Shown: positions 5,821-13,494, numbered from the stretch's first letter. The stretch: 13,724 nt of DNA from Spirochaetae bacterium HGW-Spirochaetae-7 (GCA_002839245.1 PGXR01000054.1:1-13724); one strand, 5' to 3'. Made by a program: numbers and translations. The notes: generated from the sequence alone by a model not told the origin.

Positions 5821-7362
5821 ATGCCCGTAACGCTGCGCATGGCGTTCCGCAACCTGGTCGAGCACAAAGCCAAGAGCCTCATCATAGGCACTCTCCTGGC
5901 TCTGGGCATGCTCATCATGGTGCTGGGAACGTCGTTCCTCGACGCCTCGAAGCGAGGCATCCAGAAATCGTTTACCGAGAATTACACCGGTGACATCATC
6001 ATCACCGGCATTGCCGACGGACCGGTATCGCTGTTCGGCGTGCAGTCCCCGGGCGGCCTGGAAGAGACGCCGACCATCCCCGACTACGAGAAGGTCCTGG
6101 CGCACGCCTCGTCGCTCCCCGGAGTGAAGGCGGCCGCAGGCATGGCCTCCGGATTCGCGCTGGCAACGGCAGAGAGCGGCATGGAGGCACAGGACCTCGC
6201 CATGGCCGCTCACAGCAATGACGAAGCCGGGCAGGACGACGACATGATGTCGGCGGTGATGATGCTCTTCGGCGTCGATGCCAACAACTACTGGAAGCTG
6301 TTCAGCACGATAGAGATCGTCGACGGTACCTTCATCAAGCCGGGAGAGCCTGGACTGATGATTGCCGAGGACAGGCTCGTGAAGCTGTCCAAATACCTAA
6401 AGAAAGACATTGCCGTAGGCGACGAGATACTGGTCCAGGGCATCGGCGCGACCGGCATCAGGCTCAGGTCGGTGAAGCTGGTCGGCACGTTCAAGCGCGT
6501 ATCTGAAGGCGCCGGACCGGAACAGCTGACCTACATCGACATAGACACGCTTCGGGTGCTGGCCGGCATGACGGTCGGTTCGTCGGAGAACATAGAGCTC
6601 GGCGCCAAGGAAACGGGCATGCTCGCGGTCGACGACCTGGATTCGCTGTTCGGCGAGGACGCCTTCGCGTCTATCGACAGCTCGGGCCCTTCGGCGGCCA
6701 GCGCGCCGCTGACCGAGGCGGGAATAGCGGGCCTGCTCGGCGACACGAGTGCCCGCGAACGCCTCAACGCAGCAGATTCCGGCGCATGGCACTCGATACT
6801 GCTTCGCCTCGACGATCCAGGCCAGGCCAAGGCCATGGTCATCGGCCTCAATTCCTGGTTCGCCGCCGAAGGGATAGCCGCCTCAGCGGGTGACTGGCAG
6901 AAGGCAGCGGGCCCGTACGCACAGTCTGTCGACGTCCTCCGCATCGTTTTCACGGTGGCCATCATGATCCTCGCGGTCGTCGCCATCATCATCATCATGA
7001 ACACCATGGTCGTATCGGTGATAGAACGCACCGGTGAGATAGGCATGATGCGCGCGCTCGGTGCCGGCAAGGGATTCGTCCGCAAGCTCTTCGTGGCCGA
7101 GACGGTCACCCTCTCGGTCGTATTCGGCTTCGTCGGCATCGCCCTGTCCTATGCCGCATCGGCGGTCATCAACGTCATCGGCGTCAAAGCCTCGAACCAG
7201 TTCCTCGAGATACTGTTCGGAGGCAAGATACTGCGGACCATCGTCGATCCCCTGGCCCTGGCATGGTCGCTTGCCGTCGTCATCGCCGTGGGCCTCCTTG
7301 CCCACTTCTACCCCGTGAGCGTGGCGCTCCGCATACAGCCCGTCCGGGCGATGCAGGCTTGA
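5821..7362 (+). CDS. FtsX/MacB/LolC-E-type ABC transporter permease (first of pair)
   Basis: The 513-residue inner-membrane protein has the FtsX layout: one TM helix near residues 20-40, a large periplasmic domain (about 41-370), then three helices at about 372-398, 422-454 and 478-505. The coupling motif ERTGEIGMMRALG after TM2 contacts the ATPase in this family. A short N-terminal amphipathic segment (RMAFRNLVEHKAKS) precedes TM1, as in LolC/LolE and MacB. The periplasmic domain is longer than that of the second permease and contains an acidic, methionine-rich stretch near residues 132-153 that looks like a flexible insert. The ATG at 5821 lies two bases past the ATPase stop, with GGAG overlapping the end of that gene; upstream in-frame starts overlap the ATPase and are unlikely. 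It probably pairs with the next gene as a LolC/LolE-like heterodimer that extracts substrate from the inner membrane. Confidence 0.92.
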   Translation: MPVTLRMAFRNLVEHKAKSLIIGTLLALGMLIMVLGTSFLDASKRGIQKSFTENYTGDIIITGIADGPVSLFGVQSPGGLEETPTIPDYEKVLAHASSLPGVKAAAGMASGFALATAESGMEAQDLAMAAHSNDEAGQDDDMMSAVMMLFGVDANNYWKLFSTIEIVDGTFIKPGEPGLMIAEDRLVKLSKYLKKDIAVGDEILVQGIGATGIRLRSVKLVGTFKRVSEGAGPEQLTYIDIDTLRVLAGMTVGSSENIELGAKETGMLAVDDLDSLFGEDAFASIDSSGPSAASAPLTEAGIAGLLGDTSARERLNAADSGAWHSILLRLDDPGQAKAMVIGLNSWFAAEGIAASAGDWQKAAGPYAQSVDVLRIVFTVAIMILAVVAIIIIMNTMVVSVIERTGEIGMMRALGAGKGFVRKLFVAETVTLSVVFGFVGIALSYAASAVINVIGVKASNQFLEILFGGKILRTIVDPLALAWSLAVVIAVGLLAHFYPVSVALRIQPVRAMQA

Positions 7363-7372
7363 GGAATAACAC

Positions 7373-8692
7373 GTGAAAACACTAGCGAACATAGCGCTGA
7401 GGAACCTGAGCAGGCAGAAGAGGCGCAGCATCCTGCTGGGAAGCGCCATAGCGTTTGGCGTGATGATAGTCACGCTGATCAACGGCTTCGCCGGCGCTTT
7501 CTCGGAGAACGTATCCGAGAATTTCTCCAACCTGATGGCTGGCCACATTTTCCTGAGCGGCTCCGAGAAGGAGGCCGGCGGCAAGGAACTGTCGGTGATA
7601 CGCGACGACAGCGCACTCACCGCCGCGGTCAAGGCATCGGGAGCGCCGGTCAAGTACATCACCAGACGGTCAGCCTTCACGGGCACCCTCATCTTCGAGG
7701 GCAAGAAGATCCGGACCAACGTCGACGGCGCCGACCTCGAGCAGGAGACCTTCCTCCGGGAACGGCTCCTGCTCAAGAAAGGCTCCTGGGACGCCATGAC
7801 CGAGGCCGGAGCGCTTATACTGTCAGAGAAGATAGCTGCAAAGCTCAACGTGGAGGTAGGCGACAGGATACTGGTGCAGATGCAGACGGTGACCGGCCAG
7901 AACAATGTCGGTGAATTCACGCTCGCCGGCATCAGCTACGACGCGGGCATCTTCGGGCAGATGATGTCGTACGCCAACCTCGCCTACGTCAACGAACTCC
8001 TCGGGCTCAAGCCCGGAGAGTACCAGACCATGGGCCTCATGCTCGACGGCCTCAAGCACACCGAGAAGTCTGCGAGCGACATCTACGCCGGGCTGTCGGA
8101 ATCGGTGCAGCTCTTCACCCGCGGAGAAAAGGACGAGAACGGAGCCCAGACCCCGTTCCAGGCTCTCCTCAAGCAGCAGAAGAAGGAAAGTTGGGAGGGA
8201 GTGCGCTACCGGCTCTTCACCATCAACGAAGTGCTGTCGCAGGTGCAGCAGATAGTCGCGGCTCTCGATACGACGGCTGCCGTCATCCTCGTCGTGCTCT
8301 TCGTGATCATCATGGTGGGCATCACCAATACCTTCCGCATGGTGATGTTCGAGCGGATAGGCGAGATAGGCACCATGAGGGCGCTCGGGGTCCAGCGCGG
8401 CGGCGTCCGGTCGATGTTCCTCCTCGAGGCGGTCTTCCTCGCGCTTGGCGGGGCCGTCGTGGGCATCCTGCTTGCCCTGGTCGCGATGAGCATCATCTCG
8501 CTCATAAACTTCGGGATGAACAGCCCGGCTTTCATCCTCATGAAAAACGGCCACCTTTCATTCTACCTTCCGCCGCTCAAGGCGATCGGCAACATTCTAG
8601 TGATAGCCGCCCTTACCCTCGTGGCAGTGGCGAGCCCCGCAGGCAAGGCCGCCAAGCTGACCCCTGCCGAGGCCTTGCGTACTTCCAAATGA
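7373..8692 (+). CDS. FtsX/LolC-E-type ABC transporter permease (second of pair)
   Basis: The 439-residue permease repeats the same plan: N-terminal basic segment RNLSRQKRRS, TM1 near residues 18-40, a periplasmic domain to about 294, then helices near 297-322, 345-372 and 400-424, with coupling motif ERIGEIGTMRALG at 327-339. It ends TPAEALRTSK, the typical P-x-E-A-L/M-R close of this family. The start is GTG at 7373 with GAGGA overlapping the previous stop; there is no frameshift between the permeases. Its periplasmic domain is about 70 residues shorter than that of the first permease and the sequences are only loosely similar, as expected for specialised LolC-like and LolE-like halves rather than a recent duplication. 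It acts with the ATPase at 5069 and hands substrate to the LolA-like protein encoded next. Confidence 0.92.
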   Translation: MKTLANIALRNLSRQKRRSILLGSAIAFGVMIVTLINGFAGAFSENVSENFSNLMAGHIFLSGSEKEAGGKELSVIRDDSALTAAVKASGAPVKYITRRSAFTGTLIFEGKKIRTNVDGADLEQETFLRERLLLKKGSWDAMTEAGALILSEKIAAKLNVEVGDRILVQMQTVTGQNNVGEFTLAGISYDAGIFGQMMSYANLAYVNELLGLKPGEYQTMGLMLDGLKHTEKSASDIYAGLSESVQLFTRGEKDENGAQTPFQALLKQQKKESWEGVRYRLFTINEVLSQVQQIVAALDTTAAVILVVLFVIIMVGITNTFRMVMFERIGEIGTMRALGVQRGGVRSMFLLEAVFLALGGAVVGILLALVAMSIISLINFGMNSPAFILMKNGHLSFYLPPLKAIGNILVIAALTLVAVASPAGKAAKLTPAEALRTSK

Positions 8693-8717
8693 GCCATCTT
8701 CACAGGAGAACATTTCA

Positions 8718-9473
8718 ATGAAACATATACTTCGCGTTGCGGTCCTGGGGATCGCCCTGGCTTCCATCGCCGCCACGGGCGCCTTCGCCCAGGACGTGCC
8801 AAGGATCATAGCCGAGCTCGACAGGCTCGGAGATTTTTCCGGCAGCGACTTCGCCGCCATTTATACGATAGTATCGCAGAAACCGGGCGAGAAGGATTCG
8901 GTCAGCCAGGTGCGGATGTTCCGCCGCGACGACAAGAAGCAGTTCACGCTCCTGGTCATCCTTCCCGAGGTCAACAAGGGCCAGGGCTACCTGCGCGAGG
9001 ATGACAACGTCTGGTTCTACGACCCGACGAGCCGCAAATTCTCGTTCTCGTCGATCAAGGAGAACATCCAGAATTCGGAAGCCAAGAACTCCGACCTGGT
9101 CCGCAAGAGCATCCTCGAGGACTACCAGGTCGTCGGCTCGAAGGAAGGCATGCTCGGCAAGATCGCCGTCTGGATAATCGACCTCAAGGCCAGGACCAAC
9201 GACGTATCATACGAGCGCGTCGTGATGCACGTGCGCAAGGACAAGACGATGCTGCTCAAGGAAGAGGACTTCAGCGTCTCGGGCCGCCTCATGAGGACTA
9301 CCCTGTTTCCCAAGTACGTCGAGATATCGGGCAGGCTCATGCCTTCGCAGATCCTTATCATCGACGAGCTCAACCCCGGGGAACGCAGCCAGATGACGAT
9401 GACCGAGCAGTCGCTCGCCGGACTGCCCGACAAGGTCTTCACCAAGGCCTTCCTCGAGCAGGTCAACAAATGA
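8718..9473 (+). CDS. Periplasmic LolA-like outer-membrane lipoprotein-sorting protein
   Basis: This 251-residue exported protein has a clear signal peptide with cleavage after AFA (residue 24). The mature part alternates beta strands with charged turns and matches the LolA-like half-barrel group annotated as outer membrane lipoprotein-sorting protein: the QVRMFRRDDKKQFTLLVI block, the LREDDNVWFYDPTSRKFSFSS block, AVWIIDLKA, and late strands ending in a hydrophobic helix. Such proteins hold a lipid or lipoprotein acyl chain in a hydrophobic cleft and carry it across the periplasm. No lipobox cysteine is present, so it should be soluble. The ATG at 8718 has AGGAG ten bases upstream, 25 bases after the second permease. 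Its stop overlaps the start of the barrel gene (ATGA). It is larger than LolA of proteobacteria (about 180-200 mature residues), so the cargo may differ. Confidence 0.85.
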   Translation: MKHILRVAVLGIALASIAATGAFAQDVPRIIAELDRLGDFSGSDFAAIYTIVSQKPGEKDSVSQVRMFRRDDKKQFTLLVILPEVNKGQGYLREDDNVWFYDPTSRKFSFSSIKENIQNSEAKNSDLVRKSILEDYQVVGSKEGMLGKIAVWIIDLKARTNDVSYERVVMHVRKDKTMLLKEEDFSVSGRLMRTTLFPKYVEISGRLMPSQILIIDELNPGERSQMTMTEQSLAGLPDKVFTKAFLEQVNK

Positions 9474-10849
9474 CGGCCGCCCCCGGCAGAGGCCAACCCA
9501 AGAACTCCCGCCTGGCCTTTCTCGCGGCGACGTTCGCGGCCTTCGCCCTCGCCTCCCCCGTCGCCGCCCAGGACTCGTTCTCGATCAACGAGGACGAGCT
9601 GTTCGGCTCCGACGAGGGGGTCGTCGAGGTCGTCGCCAAATCCGCCGCTGGCTCGGCCGTCGGCAGCCTCCTTCAGACCGACACGGTGAGGATAGGCGGC
9701 AGCTTCTCCGGCAGCACCACCGCCACCTGGCAGTGGAACGACCCCTGGGCCGACGGCCTGGACCCGGCATCGCCGGATTCGCACGTCCTCAAGCCCGCCC
9801 TGTCAGCCCTGGTCTTCTTCGACGCCAGGCCCACGGAGGCCAGCCGCTTCTACGGCTCGGTCAAGACCGCCTGGCCCTTCACCGAAGCGGGCGACACCCA
9901 GGTCTTCGAGCTGTTCTCGGACTTCTCGCACGACGACGCCATCTACTTCCGTTTCGGCAAGCAGACTATCAACTGGGGCGTCGGCTACTTCTTCTCGCCG
10001 GCCAACATCATGAACCTGGACCAGATCGACCCGACGGATCCCACTGCCCAGCTCGAGGGCCCGGTGGCCATCCGCGCGATGGTGCCGGTCAAGGGCACGC
10101 AACACAACCTCTGGGCCTACGCCGTCTTCGACCAGGCGACGATGAAGCCGGAAGACACCGCCCTGGCCGCCAAGGCCGAGTTCGTCTCGGGCGGCTGGGA
10201 ACTCGGAGCCGGCGCGTACTTCAAGCGCGGTGATCCGTTGCGCGGCATGCTGACCGCCGTCGGCTCGATGGGACAGGCCAGCCTGTTCGGCGAGGCGACG
10301 CTTTCGCGGGGGTCCAGCAAGAAGTGGGTATCCGAGGTCGGGGATCTTACGCCTACCGGAATCATACCCAGGACCGACGACACGTCATTGTTCTTCAAGG
10401 GCACGACCGGCTTCCGCTATACCAACGGCGACGCCAACGTCACCGTGATGGGCCAGTACCTCTACGACGGCGAGGGCTACGCCAATGCCGACAGGGAGGC
10501 TCTGATCGATAAAGTCCTGCTTCAACTGGGCCCTGCTGCAGATGATCCCTATCCCATGTTGTTCAAGAAGCTCATCCTCGGCTCCGGCAGGCACTACGCT
10601 GCACTCACCTTCGTCAAGAACGAATTCCTTGCAAAAGACCTGAGCTTCTCGGCCTTCGGCATCGCCAACCTGTCCGACTTCTCAGGCTACCTCAAGCCGA
10701 CCCTGTCGTACTCGTTCTTCGACGGCCTGTCGATGTCGGTGTCAGCCATGGTGGCCTTGGGCTTCGACTCCGGCGAGTACGTGGTGCTGAACGACGGCCG
10801 CGCGCTTGCCCTGTCGGTCGCCCTGACCCTCGGTTCAGGAGCCTTTTAG
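9470..10849 (+). CDS. Outer-membrane beta-barrel (porin/DUF1302-like) partner of the ABC/LolA-like system
   Basis: The 459-residue product has a signal peptide with cleavage after VAA (residue 33) and a mature part made of amphipathic strands, ending LALSVALTLGSGAF with a terminal Phe as recognised by the BAM machinery. The N-terminal part after cleavage is acidic (DEDELFGSDEGV-like). The most diagnostic block is FRFGKQTINWGVGYFFSPAN, followed by NLDQIDPTDPTAQLEGPVAIR, resembling barrel proteins of the DUF1302/alginate-export type that occur with LolA-like partners. The ATG overlaps the preceding stop by four bases (ATGA), indicating translational coupling. It is last in the operon and followed by a strong hairpin. 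By position it would accept the cargo of the LolA-like carrier and insert or expose it at the outer membrane. No LolB homologue is visible here. Barrel nature is well supported; the role is inferred from the operon. Confidence 0.85.
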   Translation: MTAAPGRGQPKNSRLAFLAATFAAFALASPVAAQDSFSINEDELFGSDEGVVEVVAKSAAGSAVGSLLQTDTVRIGGSFSGSTTATWQWNDPWADGLDPASPDSHVLKPALSALVFFDARPTEASRFYGSVKTAWPFTEAGDTQVFELFSDFSHDDAIYFRFGKQTINWGVGYFFSPANIMNLDQIDPTDPTAQLEGPVAIRAMVPVKGTQHNLWAYAVFDQATMKPEDTALAAKAEFVSGGWELGAGAYFKRGDPLRGMLTAVGSMGQASLFGEATLSRGSSKKWVSEVGDLTPTGIIPRTDDTSLFFKGTTGFRYTNGDANVTVMGQYLYDGEGYANADREALIDKVLLQLGPAADDPYPMLFKKLILGSGRHYAALTFVKNEFLAKDLSFSAFGIANLSDFSGYLKPTLSYSFFDGLSMSVSAMVALGFDSGEYVVLNDGRALALSVALTLGSGAF

Positions 10850-10885
10850 ACGGGCACGACCTCTCGTACATCTTGACAACGGGGG

Positions 10886-10921
10886 CCGGGGGATGGCGTA
10901 CGTCTACGTACGAGCCCCCGG
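10886..10921 (+). terminator. Strong 14-bp hairpin closing the ABC/LolA-like operon
   Basis: CCGGGGG (10886-10892) pairs with CCCCCGG (10915-10921), and inside it CGTACGT (10897-10903) pairs with ACGTACG (10906-10912) across a two-base turn, with small internal bulges of 4 and 2 bases. It starts 36 bases after the barrel stop codon. No T-run follows, but the stem is very stable. CGTACGT is itself nearly self-complementary, so the DNA could also be a protein-binding dyad. Confidence 0.6.
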
Positions 10922-11009
10922 ACGCTCCCTAACTTCCCTGCGATCCTCCGCACTGCCCGGATCTCACCGCGGCTCCGTGCAAATTCTTGTGCGGCAGGAA
11001 AAATTCAAC

Positions 11010-11039
11010 TTGTACTTATTCTCCATTTTCTTCTACTAT
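11010..11039 (+). promoter_or_regulatory. fprA: Possible promoter of the flavodiiron gene
   Basis: The stretch from about 10985 to 11050 is AT-rich against GC-rich surroundings. TTGTAC (11010-11015) and TACTAT (11034-11039) are 18 bases apart. A stronger -10 match, TATACT (11044-11049), lacks a partner -35. The rest of the 261-base gap from 10850 to 11110 shows only the hairpin at 10886. Confidence 0.3.
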
Positions 11040-11110
11040 CGGCTATACTTTCAGGGGCGTAGCCGGAATGCCGATCACGCCCCAGCACCGACAGAAGGAG
11101 CCAAACGAGG

Positions 11111-12322
11111 ATGAAAGCCGCCAGGATCAGCGATTCAATTTGGGCACTGCACGCGGACATCGATTCGACGGACAGATTCGAAGGAATCTGGCCGATACCG
11201 AACGGCGTCTCCCTCAACTCGTACCTGGTGAGGGGCGAGAAAACCGCTCTCATCGACCTGGTACGGGACTGGTGCGGAGCCGCGGCCAACCTCACGAGCC
11301 AGCTCGCCGACGCCGGCATCGAGCCTTCATCGATAGACTACCTGATCCTCAACCACCTCGAACCTGACCATACCGGTTGGCTTGCAGAGTTCAAGGCCCA
11401 GAATCCTGGCGTGCAGATCATTGCCACCGCGAAAGGCATAGAACTCGTCAAGAGCTTCTACAAGATCGACGAAGGCCTCCGGGCGGTCAAGTCGGGCGAC
11501 GCCCTCGACCTTGGCGGTGTGACGCTCCATTTCGAGGAGACTCCGAACGTCCACTGGCCCGAGACGATGATGACCTTCGAGCCGATTTCCGGCACGCTCT
11601 TCTCCTGCGACGCCTTCGGAAGCTACGGCACCCTCGGAAAAAGGGTTTTCGACGACGAATACTATGCAGAGGAGCACGCCTTCTTCCAGGGCGAGAGCCT
11701 CCGCTATTACGCCAACATCGTCGGCAGCTTCAGCCTCTTCGTCAAGCGAGCCATCCAGAAGCTGGCCCCGCTCGGCATCAAGGTGGTGGCCCCGAGCCAC
11801 GGCATAATCTGGCGGGAGAAGCCTCAAACCATCATCGACCGTTACCTCAAGTACGCCGACTACATGGAAGGCCCCCAGGAAAAGGAAATCTGCGTGGTAT
11901 GGGGCTCGATGTACGGCAACACCAAGCGCGGGCTTGAAGCCCTGCTCAAGGGCATCGAGGACGAGCGGGTGCCGTTTTCATTGCACCGGGTCCCCGACGA
12001 GGACGTATCGTTCGTCCTTGCGGACGCCTTCAAGAGCGCGGGCATAGTCATCGCGATGCCCACCTACGAATACAGGATGTTCCCGCCGATGGCCTACGTA
12101 CTAGACATATTCGAGCGCAAGCACGTCTGGAACCGCAAGGCGCTCCGCATCGGCTCGTGGGGCTGGGTAGGAGGAGCCAAGAAGGAATACGACGAGAAGG
12201 TCGCCTCCCTCAAATGGACCCACGTCGAAGGGGTGGAATGGGCGGGAGCGCCCGACGAAGCCACGCTCGCCCTGCTCCGCGAACGCGGACGCGAACTCGC
12301 GCGCGCCGTCAAGGCCGGCTGA
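11111..12322 (+). CDS. fprA: Class A flavodiiron protein (FprA/ROO; O2 or NO reductase)
   Basis: The 403-residue cytoplasmic enzyme reduces O2 to water, or NO to N2O, with electrons usually supplied by rubredoxin or F420H2 systems. The metallo-beta-lactamase-like half carries all six diiron ligands: H82, E84 and D86 in NHLEPDHTG, H148 in VHWPETM, D167 in SCDAFGSYG, and H230 in PSHG. The flavodoxin half starts near residue 258 with the FMN phosphate loop GSMYGNT (265-271) and contains MPTYEYRMFPPM and GSWGWVGGA for the flavin edges. Length and domain set are those of class A enzymes, without fused rubredoxin or reductase domains. AAGGAG lies ten bases before ATG 11111. It stands alone between the operon terminator and a convergent gene, with no rubredoxin gene in view. 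The residue before the FMN loop serine is Gly (WGS), where many relatives have Asp. It points to an anaerobe or microaerophile exposed to oxygen or NO. Confidence 0.95.
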   Translation: MKAARISDSIWALHADIDSTDRFEGIWPIPNGVSLNSYLVRGEKTALIDLVRDWCGAAANLTSQLADAGIEPSSIDYLILNHLEPDHTGWLAEFKAQNPGVQIIATAKGIELVKSFYKIDEGLRAVKSGDALDLGGVTLHFEETPNVHWPETMMTFEPISGTLFSCDAFGSYGTLGKRVFDDEYYAEEHAFFQGESLRYYANIVGSFSLFVKRAIQKLAPLGIKVVAPSHGIIWREKPQTIIDRYLKYADYMEGPQEKEICVVWGSMYGNTKRGLEALLKGIEDERVPFSLHRVPDEDVSFVLADAFKSAGIVIAMPTYEYRMFPPMAYVLDIFERKHVWNRKALRIGSWGWVGGAKKEYDEKVASLKWTHVEGVEWAGAPDEATLALLRERGRELARAVKAG

Positions 12323-12335
12323 GCGCCAGGCCCGG

Positions 12336-12361
12336 CTGAGCTCCAGGGCGAGCTGGATCAG
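12336..12361. terminator. Convergent-gene hairpin, candidate bidirectional terminator
   Basis: CTGA (12336-12339) pairs with TCAG (12358-12361) and TCCAG (12342-12346) pairs with CTGGA (12353-12357), with two bulged bases and a six-base loop. It sits between the convergent flavodiiron and exported-protein genes and includes the stop codon of the latter. Without T-runs on either side it is only a moderate terminator candidate. Confidence 0.4.
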
Positions 12362-13434
12362 CGTGCCGCCGGCGGTGGCAGGCGGAAAAGCCTGAGCATG
12401 GCGCCATGCCGGCCGCGGACGAGCTCCGCGAAGTCTACTTGCCGGCCCGTATCCGCATCGACAGCGAGTATCACGTACGATCCCTGCTCGTTGCGGTACG
12501 GAACGACCACGAGTTTTGCGGGGGCCGTGTCCTGGGTGCCCTCGACGAAGGCGATGTATACGCTGCCGTCCGTAATGCCGCCTACCACGATGCCTGCCGC
12601 CGCCTCGACCGCCAGCCCACGGTCAGCCTTCCACGCCTGCGCCTTTGCCAGCTCCGGAGAACGGTCGTCGGTCGACGAGAGCAGCTTGGCGTACGGCGTG
12701 CCGGTCTCTTCTATCGGCGCGCCTCCTGCGGCTCCCGACAAGGCCAGATACCGGCCTATCGTGGTGAAATCCCGGGCGGCACGCAATAGCTCGCCGGCTG
12801 CGCCTGAAACACTACCTGAAGAGAGCTCCTCCGCCAGCGTCGCAACGGCCTGCTGCGAACTGCCCGCCTCGCGCGAGGGTTGCCCGAACACGAGCGACCA
12901 TTCGAGTCCCGGCTTCGTGACGTCGTACAGGTAGAGGAATGAATTGGTGAAAAAATAATAAATAAGCTTGCGGACGGGATAGCCGCTCCTGACCAGTGAG
13001 CCCGCGACGACGAAGTCGACCAGCGTGCGCTCGTTGCTCGGCGTCAGGCTTATCCAGCTCATGCCGTCGTCGCTCAGGTACCACAGGACGTGCGTCACGT
13101 AGCCGGTCTTGGCATCGCGCTCTATGATCATGTTCCCTCGGGAACCATACGGATATGTCCCGCCCCGTTCCCGAAGGAACATTACGAAGAACCGGCCCCC
13201 GTCCCTCTCGACCGATACCCTGACCTTGCCGGAGGCATCGTCCCGGTAGGTGGCCGGAAAAGCCAATGCCCGCTCCGGATTGGCGGTGATGACCGAGGAC
13301 AAAAGTGCGGCACGTATCGGGAGGAAATCGGGGAAGGCAGCCAGCGCTGCCCGGGATTCTTGCGCGTCTATGGTTGTGAAGGGGGTTGCAAAGATAAATG
13401 CGGACAGGAACAGCGACAGGACTCCATGCTTCAT
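12358..13434 (-). CDS. Exported protein of unknown function
   Basis: I do not recognise the family. The 358-residue product has a clear signal peptide (MKHGVLSLFLSAFIFATPFTT, cleavage probably after IDA near residue 24) and no lipobox, so it is likely periplasmic. The N-terminal half contains aromatic-rich strands (FFVMFLRERGGTYPYGSRGN, THVLWYLSDDGMSWISL, LIYYFFTNSFLYLYDV) suggesting a beta-rich domain. The middle (about 195-265) is Ala/Ser/Gly-rich with likely helices. The end (VVVGG..SVYIAFVEG, KLVVVPYRNEQGSYVILAVD) looks like another small beta sheet. The ATG at 13434 is supported by GGAG nine bases upstream and by the signal peptide. It is GC-rich like its neighbours, convergent with the flavodiiron gene and divergent from the mnmA-like gene, and has no operon partner in the window. 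An inverted repeat lies in its upstream region (13459-13494). Confidence 0.8.
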   Translation of the reverse strand: MKHGVLSLFLSAFIFATPFTTIDAQESRAALAAFPDFLPIRAALLSSVITANPERALAFPATYRDDASGKVRVSVERDGGRFFVMFLRERGGTYPYGSRGNMIIERDAKTGYVTHVLWYLSDDGMSWISLTPSNERTLVDFVVAGSLVRSGYPVRKLIYYFFTNSFLYLYDVTKPGLEWSLVFGQPSREAGSSQQAVATLAEELSSGSVSGAAGELLRAARDFTTIGRYLALSGAAGGAPIEETGTPYAKLLSSTDDRSPELAKAQAWKADRGLAVEAAAGIVVGGITDGSVYIAFVEGTQDTAPAKLVVVPYRNEQGSYVILAVDADTGRQVDFAELVRGRHGAMLRLFRLPPPAAR

Positions 13435-13458
13435 GCGGCGAACTCCAGATATCCAGAA

Positions 13459-13494
13459 TGATACATCGATCTCGCTGCCATCTCGATGTCATCA
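13459..13494. promoter_or_regulatory. Inverted repeat upstream of the exported-protein gene
   Basis: TGATACATCGA and TCGATGTCATCA are inverted copies, differing by one extra base, around a 13-base spacer (perfect core ACATCGA/TCGATGT at 13463-13469 and 13483-13489). It lies 25-60 bases upstream of the minus-strand ATG in a 148-base divergent gap. It may be an operator or a leader hairpin of that gene. Confidence 0.4.

Noticed and set aside
5104..6213. Long minus-strand open frame across the ABC ATPase and first permease
   Set aside because: It is antisense to genes with intact motifs; its Ser/Arg/Leu-rich product shows no family feature.
7340..7380. Possible frameshift or fusion between the two permeases
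   Set aside because: The first ends with a normal family C terminus (PVRAMQA, stop) and the second has its own GTG with a ribosome site and its own N-terminal basic segment.
10873..10878. Perfect TTGACA after the barrel gene
   Set aside because: No -10-like hexamer lies 16-18 bases downstream; that position is inside the GC hairpin.
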